DNA from: Branchiostoma floridae
Lineage: Eukaryota; Chordata; Leptocardii; Amphioxiformes; Branchiostomatidae
Direction of reading: 5' to 3'
Length of the DNA stretch: 64,000 nt
Assembly: GCF_000003815.2 (NCBI RefSeq)
Contig: NC_049997.1
Location: forward strand, 5,530,776-5,594,775
How positions within the stretch are numbered: position 1 is the first letter of the stretch; every line of letters begins with the position of its first letter. This document shows, one piece after another, positions 46,901-58,039 of this stretch. The translations under genes were made by a program, and so were the position numbers. The notes under the pieces are model-generated. The model was not told where the DNA came from. It saw nothing but the letters and a program-made list of their open reading frames with translations, and ran no database searches.

Positions 46901-49900
46901 CAAGAGAAAAACTAGTCACTTTGGATCTCACCACAGTAACAGACGAGATACTTGAATTGCTGGAACAGGTGAAGCCTGAAATAAAGACCATGGAAGACTT
47001 GCTTGACACTGCAGAGGCAATTGAGCAGATAGAGAAATTCAAAGGTGTTAATGTTACTGGCATAAGGATAGGCAGTCTGGTCTTCTACCTGCAATGTACA
47101 GATTTGGGTGGCCTGGGTGAACTCTGGTTCATGTACAAAAATGGGAAACTGAATGACCTACTGGTCAGTAGTTTGATAAGTGAGGAGACCTTACAGCAAC
47201 TCTGTGCTGAGAGCATCTCTGTGAAGACAACCATCAACATAGAGGACTTCAGGAAGGCTCTGGTCTACCTATTCACTACACCTACTGCAGAAGGTACATG
47301 TAACTTAACATTCTAAACTTCAATTTTCATGATAGCTCTTTCATAACACACATATCAATTATTTCTTTATGTTTATCATTCTTCTACAGTAAGTGCTGCA
47401 TAGTAGTGTACATGTAGAATGATACAGTGAAAAAAATATCTTAATGCTTGATTAACCCCTACTGCATATCATCTAATTAAGGGTTAATGACTCGCCCCGA
47501 GAAGTATATGGTGTCATAACGCCTGGTCCTTTGCTATAGTACCACCGAATAAAACCACAGAGTGAGTAAAGGTTACAATAGGGCACCAAGAAACCTATCC
47601 AACCATACCAATATTCGAAACATTGCAGTCTTTGACTTTTAAGAACAACAAAACTCATTATCAATGTTAACAAAAGGAGGATTCTCCCCTGCAGTCTGTA
47701 CATGTACTTATACCCTCTGCTCTGGCATATGTTTCGCTCCTTTTGATTGGCCAATGCCTGCGTATCCCTTACTTTCTTGTGTGTATCGCTCCTTCTGGTT
47801 GGTCAAAATGAATCGTTGATTTGCATCGACACCGGTGCCGGAATCGATTCATTCTGACCAATCAGAGGAGCAATACACACCGGCCTGGCCGGAATCTATG
47901 TGTTACGGCATCATAACCAATGTGGAACGGGGCCTTCTGATTGGTCTGCAGCGCCTGGCTAATGATAATGAAATGTAAATTCATTGAAAATTACTAATTA
48001 TCATCTGTGCTTGACTTTTAAAGGACAGCCCAAACCAAGACTACCTCAGGAGTACCCCCTCTATCAGCCACACATACACAACAGGAGTAATGTGCTGGAT
48101 GTACTTCATCTTGACAACCTGAAACATGACCTGCAGATCCCATCATCAACACAGACTGAGGACAGCCAGGATGGTCTGGAGATAAATCTTGGCAATCAGC
48201 AAGCAGCAGGTAATAAACAAGAGTTTGGAGACCTCATACCTATATATATGTACAGTCAATCTCATCTATCTCATCTATTTCATTAATAGCTTATATTCAG
48301 TCAGAATACGTTCAATGTACATTGTATTTTATCAGCATACTATTCCCATTGTGCACTGATTGCATCGATATCAGTCTAATGAGTACACCTATTCATACCA
48401 TATCTATGAGAGGCGAAGTGCCAACTGCCAGTACAGCGGACTCGTCTGACACTTACCGGAGGACGACGGAGACTGGCCAAGGAGTTTAGGGAATAGGTTG
48501 CGGAAAGGCGAGGCAACTAGGGACATGTTCAATAAGAGCATGAGTTTCTTCCCACCCACCCATCCAGAGTCTTTATAGACTGTGAGGACTAGTCAAGCTC
48601 TGTTGTGCAACTTCGGTGCTGTCCCCATAACTCATACGGATGATCCAATATGTGCGCAGTGGGTATAGGTTACTTACTTAACTTACCTGTTTCAGGTGAT
48701 CATCATGATGCAAACTCTGAAGATGTGCAGGTAGAGCAGGTGACATCACAGCTGGCTTCACTAGACACCTTCTGGCAATCTGATGAAGACACAGGAAAAA
48801 TCAGATCAGGAAGTATCCGGTCCACATCAAGTATTGGATCAGCAACGAGTCTTCTATCAACAAGAACTTCATCAGGAGTCAGTGCAAAAGGTACATGTAG
48901 GACCTTGTTGTTTTACATGGAAGGTAACCCTGCTGCAGCTGCTGATAGAAGTGATTTTTAGCTGACCACTAATGAAATCTAAATTTTAAAAATTACTTGT
49001 CTAGTCAGGCTATTTCAATTACAAATCAATTCATTAGTGTGCTTATCAAATTTACAATTTATCATTTTGCCTCCTTTGGTGAATTTGTCTTCCTAAAATG
49101 ATAAATGCCCAATAAGTGTATATTGTAAGATTCATTCAAACATTCAATATACATAATTATACACAATGCAGAAGTGTATGACATTGTAAATGTATACACC
49201 CCACAGATGAGCAGGTTAGAGAGGTGACATCAAAACGACGCTCAGTACTGGACATTATCAAGTGGCCTAATAAATTCCAGATCAAACAAAAACCCAGGTC
49301 AGGAAGTATCACATCAACAGCCAGCATAAGGTCAGCAGCAACTGTCCAGTCAAAAACAACCATCCAATCATCTGATAGTGGACAATCCAGAGTGACCAGT
49401 AGATCATCTGATACTGGATATGCATCAGCTGGCAGCCTCTTGACTGAAGAAGACAAAGAAAGTTTTGCTGTGGGAGGTAAGATTTAAAGTTTTCTAGACC
49501 AAACCAATCATTTCATAGGGATTCAAGTCATTTAGAAATGACTACATTGGCTCATCATTGTCACTGGTTCAAACAAATTTTATGTTTAAAACTACAGATT
49601 AATAGATCATCAACCTCACTAATATTTCAAAGAAGCCAAAAGCAAAGAAAAATCCAGCAAAAAAATGGTAAACCACAGGACTACAAAGCTGGTATTACGA
49701 ATTGAACCATAGAAAACTGTGGATCAAAAGAATCAAGTGTGTTGTTTTGGCACATGTAGGTTGTTTTGTCCACCAGAGCAGACTCAGCTGAAGTAATCAA
49801 TGTTTAATATATTCACAAGAATGATCAAAGAAGTACACTATTGCACAGTAGACGGTATATGTATATGACTCCAAGGACCGTGGATGATTATGATGATGAG

Positions 49901-51712
49901 AATACTTATTAGGGCAGTTTGACAAAATAAGCACCTTTTGCGGTAATTAAATAACGGCACATGCTGGCCTTTCGCAGCAATATGAATCGGCAATTTCAGA
50001 CTTGCATGCATATGGAGTCTCGTTGGAGGTGCCTTTTTTTAGAACAGTCAAAAAGTAATGCACACATCGATGTCATCAATAAAATCAAGTCAGTGTGGCC
50101 TAATACAGCAGCTTTGAGGTAATAATGCTCAATATTTTCAGGTAACAAGGATCCCAAAGACATCTTGAAATCCCTCCATGAACAACTGAACACACCAGCA
50201 GTGAAGAAAGACAAGGCACTACAACTCGACCTGTACTGTCAGATAGGAGATCTCTACAGAACTAGACTACATGACTTACAGTCAGCTCTGACGTATTACC
50301 AGAACATGTTAAAGTGTGCTCAGGCATTGTCAAAAGATACCCAACAAGCCATGGCTTATTGTAGACTTGGTATGACATATGACATACTAGGTAAACAAAA
50401 ACAAGCTTTTAAAAATCATGAGAGAGCATTGCATATTTACAAGGTTACATTAGAAAGAGGTGCTGACATTTGTATAGCTTACAAGAACCTGGCCTCATCA
50501 TTAACACTGTCAAATCAAGTGTCAGATGCAAAAAGTAACTATGAAACAGCATTAGCTGTTGCCATGGAGACAGAAAACAAGACTGAACAGATGGAAATTT
50601 ACTGGAAGCTGGGTGATTTACACAGGAAACAGCTACATGAACCACAGGTCTCACACAAGTACTACACAGAGATGTTGGCACTAGCCAGGGACTTGGGGAG
50701 GAAGGACAGGGAGAGGCTGGCTTACAACAGACTGGGAGTGGCTTGTTGGGACATGCAGGATTATGAGGCAGCTTTGGAGTGGATTCAGATGGACTTGAAG
50801 ATGTGCCAAGAAAGTGGAGACAAGACTGAACAGATAACAGCATATCAAAACATAGCTGATTCCTACAAGGCACTGGGTAAACTGGACCTGGCCAGATCTC
50901 ACAATCAATCAGCAATAGACATTGCCATGGAGACAGGAAACAAGACTGAACAGATGAACATTTACTGGAAGCTGGGTGATTTACACAGGAAACAGCTACA
51001 TGAACCACAGGTCTCACACAAGTACTACACAGAGATGTTGGCACTAGCCAGGGACTTGGGGAGGAAGGACAAGGAGAGGCAGGCTTACAACAGACTGGGA
51101 CTGGCTTGTGAGGACATGCAGGATTATGAGGCAGCTCTGCAGTGGCATCAGATGGACCTGAAAAATAGACAAGAAAGTGAAGACAAGACTAACCAGACAA
51201 CAGCACATGAAAACATAGCTGCTTCCTACAAGGCACTGGGTAAACTGGACCTGGCCAGATCTCACTATCAATCAGCAATGGACATTGCCGTGGAGACAGG
51301 AAACAAGACTGAACAGATGGACATTTACTGGAAGCTGGGTGATTTGCACAGGAAACAGCTACATGAACCACAGGTCTCACACAAGTACTACACAGAGATG
51401 TTGGCACTAGTCAGGGACTTGGGGAGGAAGGACAGGGAGAGGCAGGCTTACAACAGACTGGGTCTGGCTTGTGGGGACATGCAGGATTATGAGACAGCTC
51501 TAAAGTGGCATCAGATGAATCTGAAGATGACACAAGAAAGTGGAGACAAGACTGAACAGATAACAGCACATAAAAACATAGCTGCTTCCTACAAGGAACT
51601 GGGTAAACTGGACCTGGCCAGATCTCACTATCAATCTGCAATGACCATCGCCATGGAAACAGGAGACAAACATCAACAAAATAACATTGCTATAAAGCTG
51701 GCTAATCTGTAG
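39754..51712 (+). CDS. GT4-TRADD-N-TPR protein, paralogue B (exons 2-9, spliced)
   Basis: Exons: 39754-40959, 43816-43884, 45433-45525, 46808-47293, 48024-48209, 48696-48890, 49207-49476 and 50142-51712, plus ATGG at 34441-34444. All introns are phase 1, and the sum of 4080 nt is exactly 1360 codons with TAG, giving 1359 residues. Architecture as in paralogue A, with two Ser-rich linker exons in place of the PDDTDVP exon and a longer TPR array. From exon 2 to the end of the TRADD-N exon it is almost identical to A, introns included; beyond that it is clearly diverged. An AATAAA lies at 52329-52334. No premature stop or frameshift was seen, so this is the best intact member in the window. Confidence 0.87.
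41070..43135 (+). repeat. Dispersed hairpin-ended repeat pair, intron 2 of paralogue B
   Basis: Counterpart of 3969-9640 without the LINE. Start hairpin CCTTTGCCAGAATGGCTAAGG at 41071 and 42068; end TTTGGCAAAGGTATGTG...GAACTCTAGTT near 43100-43135. The continuous sequence at 42600-42625 is the empty site for the LINE in A. The remaining intron (43136-43815) holds nothing recognised. Confidence 0.6.
43816..43884 (+). CDS. Exon 3 of paralogue B: short linker
   Basis: 69 nt, phase 1-1; one residue differs from the A copy (GLEQ for GQEQ). Weak donor GTACGA shared with A. Confidence 0.65.
44364..44499. mobile_element. Small foldback MITE, family 1 (paralogue B copy)
   Basis: Same inverted ends and core as 10862-10996; it predates or was copied with the duplicated intron. 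The rest of the intron (44500-45432) shows no element. Confidence 0.75.
45433..45525 (+). CDS. Exon 4 of paralogue B: short linker
   Basis: 93 nt, phase 1-1, same protein as the A exon 4. Acceptor TTTATCCACAG, donor AAAG/GTAACT. The following intron carries the dispersed repeat (about 45580-46370) shared with A. Confidence 0.7.
46808..47293 (+). CDS. Exon 5 of paralogue B: TRADD-N-like adaptor domain
   Basis: 486 nt, phase 1-1, 162 residues, with the same core (RIGSLVFYLQCTDLGGLGEL, then WFMYKNGKLNDLLVSSL). Substitutions from A concentrate in the last ~50 codons (ISEETLQQL, TTINIEDF, YLFTTPTAEG), just before the point where the two genes stop aligning. Confidence 0.65.
47780..47880. repeat. 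Imperfect hairpin in intron 5 of paralogue B
   Basis: TGTGTATCGCTCCTTCTGGTT (47780) pairs with the reverse complement near 47844-47880 (CGATTCATTCTGACCAATC...GAGCAATACACA). Each arm carries a CCAAT/ATTGG motif. Probably a foldback remnant; absent from paralogue A. Confidence 0.55.
48024..48209 (+). CDS. Exon 6 of paralogue B: linker
   Basis: 186 nt, phase 1-1, 62 residues. PRLPQEYPLYQPHIHNRSNV and LDVLHLD match exon 6 of A; the tail (LQIPSSTQTEDSQDGLEIN) does not. Acceptor GACTTTTAAAG, donor GCAG/GTAATA. The intron 48210-48695 has nothing recognisable. Confidence 0.65.
48696..48890 (+). CDS. Exon 7 of paralogue B: acidic/Ser-rich linker
   Basis: 195 nt, phase 1-1, 65 residues: an acidic start (DHHDANSEDVQVEQVTSQL) then SGSIRSTSSIGSATSLLSTR. 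Acceptor CTGTTTCAG, donor AAAG/GTACAT. Likely disordered and phosphorylatable; no domain recognised. No counterpart in A. Confidence 0.65.
49207..49476 (+). CDS. Exon 8 of paralogue B: Ser/Thr-rich linker
   Basis: 270 nt, phase 1-1, 90 residues. It begins DEQVREVTSKRRSVLDIIKW, then a long Ser/Thr/Gln tract (SGSITSTASIRSAATVQSKT). The motif RSGSIxSTxSIxSAxx repeats that of exon 7, so the two exons probably arose by duplication. The following intron (49477-50141) shows no element. Confidence 0.65.
50142..51712 (+). CDS. Exon 9 of paralogue B: TPR array
   Basis: About 523 residues, about twelve TPRs. After three opening repeats (LDLYCQIGDLYRTRLHDLQS onward) come three copies of the 363-bp, three-TPR unit (register 50588, 50951, 51314) and a capping partial unit with the TAG at 51710-51712. 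Paralogue A has only two such units. Unit-to-unit differences sit mainly around ACWDMQDYEAAL / ACEDMQDYEAAL and the following EWIQMDLKM / QWHQMDLKN segment. Confidence 0.9.
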
Positions 51713-54220
51713 ATAGGAATCAGACGACAACAGTACCAGACTGTACAACTAATAAGTGTAACATACAGTGTATCATATTTTTCAAATGGCAGCTATGTTA
51801 CTTCAGGTTTGCAACTGTCATTCCCTACTGCAGTTTTCATTGTTAACATGTACTAACAAGACACTATAAATGCAGTTTACATACTGTGTAACCAAACATG
51901 GACATATCTTTGAAAACACATGGTAAACCTAAATCACATTTGCTATTTGTAGCATATAAGAAAATATTTCTTGACAATAACGTAACAGCTATTGTAACTT
52001 TGTGATTTAGAAAGTGTCTACAAAGTGCAATGCTTCTAGCATATATGTATTTACTTGTAAATATTTCCAGATTGATTTAACATAGTGCAATATTCATATA
52101 TTGGTTTTATGTCATGGATGTTATCATGTTAATGCTAGTTTGCCTTTATCAGGGGGTAGCCTATGTCAGTTGTCTTAAAAATGCATGGTATTTGGGAATA
52201 TCAAGTCAACAGACAGGGGTTTGAAATTGCAATATTTTCAAAATACTGCAGTTTGAAACCACTGTTTGTCAACTTGATATCCTATTGATACTCTGCTTTG
52301 AAATACAACGGATATAGGTTATCCCACAAATAAAGGTGAACAAATGTTATACTAGTCTGTTACATGCATCTGTTCTCCAGTGCCCCATTGAAAAGCAATG
52401 TCATGCCACTGAGACAGGCTACATTGGCTAAATTAAACAGAACAGAAAAATATCACAGTCTTTGATGTGAATTACTTCATCAGTACTCTCTCTATCAATC
52501 ACTTCATAAGCGACATGACAACTACTGTATATCTTTAACTATGTGGGTAAGCAGGACTGAAAAGCTATGTTGACCCCCGGTGACCTTACATGGGACCACC
52601 CATCAGGATTAGCTGATTTCGTGGCATTTTCAATCTTGAGGCCGAAATCGTTAGAGAAAGGACCATACGTATTTCTTGAGCTGATCTTAAAATCGGTAAT
52701 ATATAAAGAAAATGTCTTGCAAAAGACGCCCAGTCCCTCTCTGTTTCTCGCCCATGCACACTTCCCAATATCTCGAGCACTGCGTTCAGAAGCAGCAGAT
52801 TTTCCGACCCCTAAAATTAACTGATCTAAATCAAAACAAAACTGAAACACTCACAGATCCCCAGATGCCTTTTTAGCAAGTCAGAACACAAAGTGTACCT
52901 CTTGTGCCGTAAAAACAACAGCCTGTAGTTAAAGTGAAGAACGCTGATTATTTTTATCATGATTCGACCGTGGGTTCTATCTTCGCGCCATCCAAGAGGG
53001 AAGTCAAAGGTCACTAGACGAGTCCATCTGGAAGGGGTGGAACGACGTGGTAAACAAAAACAGATGTTGTTAGTCCTTAAATTAAAGATGGATCCAGCCA
53101 AAAAGTTGAAAGCTTTGAGATTTGAAGGTTCATTTAGATAAGAGAAGTGCACACATAAGACGTGGTATCCAGATGATTCCAGATCGATCCAGAGGCTGTC
53201 GTTTTCACAATTCTGTACTCTTAGCTTCTTACTTATATTTCGAACTCAGTAACGTTAACGTTACAGTACATAGAGTGCCGCATCACATTGGTAATTTTGT
53301 TAGACATCATAATAAATTCGCCATCAACAGACATGTGGAACATATGTGGAATGTAATTACGTGCACTTAAGTTATTTTCTTTAATTGAATAACAGGCCTA
53401 AAAGTGCGAATTTTTTAATTGATAACAGTTCAGCACCCGTGTTGGTATTTCTGAACTGAGAAAACAAAGAAGAAAGAAAAACCTAAGAGATGGGAAATAC
53501 TAGCTTAAACCTAACACAAACATTTTGGAAATAAAGAAAAAAATGACTCTGTCCATGTCGAGCTACCTCTTTCAAATCTATCCCGGGAAATTTCCCCCGA
53601 TTTGCTGTCTAATCTCGAGTGAGTGTTTTTTTTTTTCATAATTATGAGAGCAATGAAACTACTTTTGACGCTAAATCTATTAGCCAAATGATAGAATCGT
53701 CCATTAACCGACAATATGTTGTGTATTCCAAATGTTATGACCATTGATAGCCGGTGAGTGACAAGGGAGACACATCAAATTATTTCACCGAGAAAACAAG
53801 ATTTCACATGGATCAAGAGCGACTCCTATTAATCCATTTCAGTACTGCAGCATTTTGTTTTACTTACTACAATAATATTATAAGTCGCTGGATGTCACCC
53901 TTGTACCGTCCAGTACACAATGACAATGGTCTATTGCAGCAACCAGTTATTGATAAAGATGGAGACTTATTAACGCTGATGAAGAATGCCGACTAGAGAA
54001 AAACAATGAAGATAATCTCCTTACAAACAACTACTACAGGAAATGATGAAAGTGGTCTCGTTTTCTCATTATGTAGTACTAATAGACTAGCTTTCAAAAT
54101 GATACCATCGACCTACAGATGACTTTCTGTCCTTATCTGTGACCCCTCGATGCTCGTACGGAGGTACTTCTCAATATCCATAACGCCATAGACCATAGTA
54201 TGCAAGCTCAAAGGCGGAAA
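51713..54220. other. Downstream region of paralogue B, no gene seen
   Basis: Aligns in blocks with 17477-17518, 21083-21548 and 22720-24600 of the A unit and so preserves the empty sites of both retroelements. AATAAA at 52329 may be the gene's polyadenylation signal. The interval 53400-54220 aligns weakly with 23950-24100 and 27750-27950. Open frames at 52567-52824 and 53122-53370 are not conserved in A. Confidence 0.45.
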
Positions 54221-55740
54221 ATAAAAACATTTATTTATTCTTAGGCCACACCAATTAAAATGTTGCTTCTCGGACTTCCCGACCTTTTTTTTCTGATTTT
54301 GAAAAAGAATTTAGTCCCAAGAAAAATAATATTATGTTTTCTTATTGCAGACCTGTAAAACAACCACTCCAGGGGCACATGCTGCTGAAAAGTATACAAG
54401 AGGATGACAAGGCACATAACAAAAATTACCATTATGGTAATAGTAGTAATCAGAAATAAGTAAATCCAACACACATAATCTCAGTAAAAAAAACGATTCC
54501 CTTTATTCAGAACAGTGGTATCAAATCAAAGGAAGAGATTCATTGGATAAATCATGCCATGAAAATCTGAAAACTTGACTACACACCTTGTTTTTATGTT
54601 ATATAAGCCTTATATGTTCACCCCAGACTTTTTTACAATTTTTTTCGACCGACCGCCCCAATATTTTTCTGGAAAAATCCAAGAAGCAACAAATTAAATT
54701 GGTGTGGCTTTATGATACAATATGATAACTCGGACTCCATGTAATCCCTGTGATAAAAAACGTGATATTAAAGTGTGGTTGCATCAAATTAAAGATATAC
54801 TGCCTCAATCATACAATGTAATTTTCTTACATCAAAGTTACCTACGTTGTGGACTATACGTACCATTTCCAAATTTTTCAAACGCAAAAAAATTTAAATC
54901 ACTGTTGTGTAACATCGAGGATAATCTTTTGAATTGCTAAATATTTACAAGAAGATGTAGATACGTCTGTTTGCAAACCTGTAAAGACAAATACAAATAC
55001 TTAACCTCCAGTCGGGTTCAAGCGTTTATTTGGTACCACAGTCCGTTAAGTCGAAATAATAATATTGGAATATCTTATTGCATCCATGCCCAATACTTAT
55101 CATCCGTGTGTATATTTACCACATATGATTTACATTGCTTTACAATACAAGAGAAACAGAATCATTCTATGATCTATGTGATTTCAAAGTGTACTGTTGA
55201 CGCTAAATTTCGTGGGTACAGGGTCTCCTTGCTGCCCAGATACTGACCAAGTAGAAACAATCGTAACGTATTCATGTATACTGAGATGCAACTGTGTCCA
55301 CGTCCAATCCGCTAGGTGAAATATCTAACAGTTAAACACCATCACGATAACCTATACACGTAAAAATGTGGACAAAAGTAGGCACGTCAACCAACAGTAA
55401 CTAAGAACGTTTTCTATCCTTCCTTGTCCAGCAAGAGTTTAGTCTAATATTCTTATATACAAGGTAATAAGTGGTTCTATTTACAATGTAAATATGACGT
55501 CTGTGATCCGTTGTTGGATGATAGGTGCTAAACAAGTCGAGTGTACGTCTCCAGAAGTCTATGTGCCCTGTAAACAATACATTAAGAAGAGTTTCGTGTT
55601 CAGCCCATAGCTGGTCATCATCAGCACTGTGGTGGCGTTTGGAGACGACTCGTCCACGTTTCTTCTCGGAACGAGCGCTTCTTCCGGCATCTGGAACAGA
55701 ACCCCGGACAGAATAAACATGTCTTTACAGTTTTTCCACT
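54221..55740 (-). other. Possible terminal exon and 3' UTR of a minus-strand gene, B unit
   Basis: Minus strand: acceptor-like CTGTTCCAG then an open stretch MPEEALVPRRNVDESSPNAT ... LNTKLFLMYCLQGT and TAG near 55560; an AATAAA-like signal lies near 54236. This copy has one unit of the 71-bp sequence that is expanded at 29312-29756. Product not recognised; coding status unproven. Confidence 0.3.
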
Positions 55741-56085
55741 TGAAACAGAAATTTACACTCCTCAGACTTTATACTTTAAATCCTGACTAATGGAAGACTC
55801 GCAGAGATGGTGGATATTTTTTTTCTTTCTATGAATTCTTTCTTTCATTTTACAGAATATATCTCTAGAATTCCCTTATATTTATTTCATTTTTCACATT
55901 TACAGCTTAAGTGTAGTAAGGAACTTTTTTATTTTATTTTTTTATATTTTCTTTAATCGACTTTTCATACAAAGACAGTTACAGACTACTTTTTTTTTAA
56001 AAACAACAACAATAGTACATCTGTTAACTACTAAGCTTAGTGTTTGTACAGTCGAGTACTATTGCACATGGAGGGATAACATATA

Positions 56086-56300
56086 CTGGCGGACTGGGGA
56101 ACCTCAGCCGCCCGCTAAACAGACTACAGAGCTTCGCAACGGACAGTATGGAGATATGAATACTGCATACAGTATATATAGCGAAAATACTTGGAAACGG
56201 ACTGAGAACTGGTTGTATGAAATGTACCTTACAGTAAGGTCCCAAGACAATACAAAATTATATTACACATGTAATGTATACACGTACGTCCAAAGCTTTT
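56086..56300 (+). pseudogene. Remnant of the Ras-like gene 3' end, B unit
   Basis: GGACTGGGGAACCTCAGCCG encodes GLGNLSRPLN, matching the GLGNHGRPLNR end at 31836-31860, and the following 3' UTR blocks (AGCTTCGCAACGGACAGTA) also match. The TAG is lost and no upstream exon is present, so only the tail survives. The interval 55741-56085 has T-rich low-complexity DNA, and 56400-56980 shows nothing recognisable. Confidence 0.6.
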
Positions 56301-56979
56301 GTTAAAGGACGTTAAAGAAGTAAAACGCGTTGTACTTAAAACACTTGTTTTTGTTATGCATTTGCCAAAGTCATGGAAACGCACATCCGATTAATATTAA
56401 ACAGTCATTAAAGAATACGTTGTTGAAATGTGAGGCTGTTATCGTTTTCATTTTGTTCAACTGTAGTGAAAATTTCTTTATTCCAGCACCAACAATCCTA
56501 TATATAATATATACACTTTTGATTAGCAAACAAAACTGATTATGACTTTATGCTAGCGATATCAGCGACGGTGGCTTGGGTTGATATATAAAAAGATTAC
56601 ATAGCTCTTTATCTCATGCCAATACAGACACCATACACACAGACTAAATTCGGCACAAAAACAAGTTCGGAGACATGAGTGAAGCCATCATATCTCTATT
56701 GTCCCTTTTAATAGCTATAGTATTGTGTTGTGCTGTATATCATCAGAAAGCTCCTTTTTTTGTTTTGGCTGAAGCTTTGTTTAGTTGTTTAGCCAAAGTA
56801 AATCACTCGATCGGTGCGCCGTGCAGCGCTAGCATTATTCATTATTGACGTTATGTATCGTCAGTGTGACCAACGTTACAGTTGGACTCCCCCAATTGTA
56901 ACGCAGTGACAGAGAACAAACATTATGAGACCAACCTATGTGGTAATACAAATCTAAGACCCATACAACTGAATATTGC

Positions 56980-57930
56980 AAGGGAACTAAGACGGAAAGA
57001 AACTTACAACTTCAAGTAAAACATTTGCTGAGAAGCAATCTTAGTTCACGACCTCGATGAACAAAGATCAGACAGGTAGATAAAATGTTGAGAAGCTTTT
57101 GCTCCCCCCCCCCACCAGCGTTTCTTTGTGGTATGTCCCACGAATGGCGTCCAATAAAGAATGCCATTGTGTAGGTGTAACTGACCCTGTACAGGTGTTA
57201 AGTTAGGGGGTTTACGATTGGTGCGGCCTTGAAAATCTGCTGACTAACATTTTGAAGCTGTCAAACATATCCTAAGTAAAATTAAGTACCTATACAAATG
57301 CTTTCTACACTGGATGATTTAGTACTAAACATTTTCACACAGGCAACCATCAAATAGAGGAAAAACTTCCATGAGAAGATCGACCAATGAGAAGGAGCGT
57401 AACAAGTGTCCCTTTCAATGTGCACTTTGACCTTATCCAGGTACGCTACCGTTAGGTGGTACTATCAAACTTGAAACCATGGGAGAGGACGCACTTTTTT
57501 GATGTACAACGCAGGTAACGTGGGTTATTTATTGTGACCACATAAAAGATTACGTTCTTCCATCGCTATCTACAACAATACTTTCCAACTTTGTTAAAGT
57601 TGGAAACTTTTAGCAGCGCTATCAAGTTACGTTTCACTTCCGGGCACAGGGAACATTCATTACTAGTGTAAAATTCGCACAAAATGTTAACATTTCGAGC
57701 ACCTGCTGTAGTTTTCTTCCTCAAACCGATTTCAAAAGCATCCGAAGAAGTGATTCTTCGTATTTTGTCGACCAAACTTCGCCAAGCCTTACGTACATTT
57801 ATGAAAAAAGGCGTCTAACTAATGTGCATCGTGGAACCACAATACTTCCGCTTTTGTCGTCCTAATTATACATCTCATTTTCTCACCAGAAGCTGCGACT
57901 TCAAGACAACGTAGCAACTAACGGATAACC
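56980..57930 (+). promoter_or_regulatory. Conserved promoter/5' leader of paralogue C
   Basis: Homologue of 33540-34440, including the CCAATGAGAAGGAGCGTAACA block (near 57386) and TTTTCTCACCAGAAGCTGCG just before the ATG. The C-tract near 57105-57116 also recurs. Confidence 0.55.
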
Positions 57931-57934
57931 ATGG
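57931..57934 (+). CDS. Exon 1 of paralogue C: 4-nt coding exon (ATGG)
   Basis: ATGG/GTAAGTAAGT, preceded by AACGGATAACC. Joining to the acceptor at 62103 gives M-E-S-L-A-V-L-M-V. The intron of about 4.2 kb holds a dispersed repeat, the minisatellite and a SINE. Confidence 0.55.
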
Positions 57935-58039
57935 GTAAGTAAGTAACGTTACTTGTTACCAGAAAATACCCTCTGCTGCCGCCAAGCTAATCTCCAAGCA
58001 GATGTAAGGCCCGACCCAGTGCTTTGCATATGTTTTGTA

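Noticed and set aside
50445-51044. 199-codon Cys/Pro-rich minus-strand frame under the TPR exon
   Set aside because: Mirror frame of the repeated TPR cassette; similar frames appear under each cassette in A and B.
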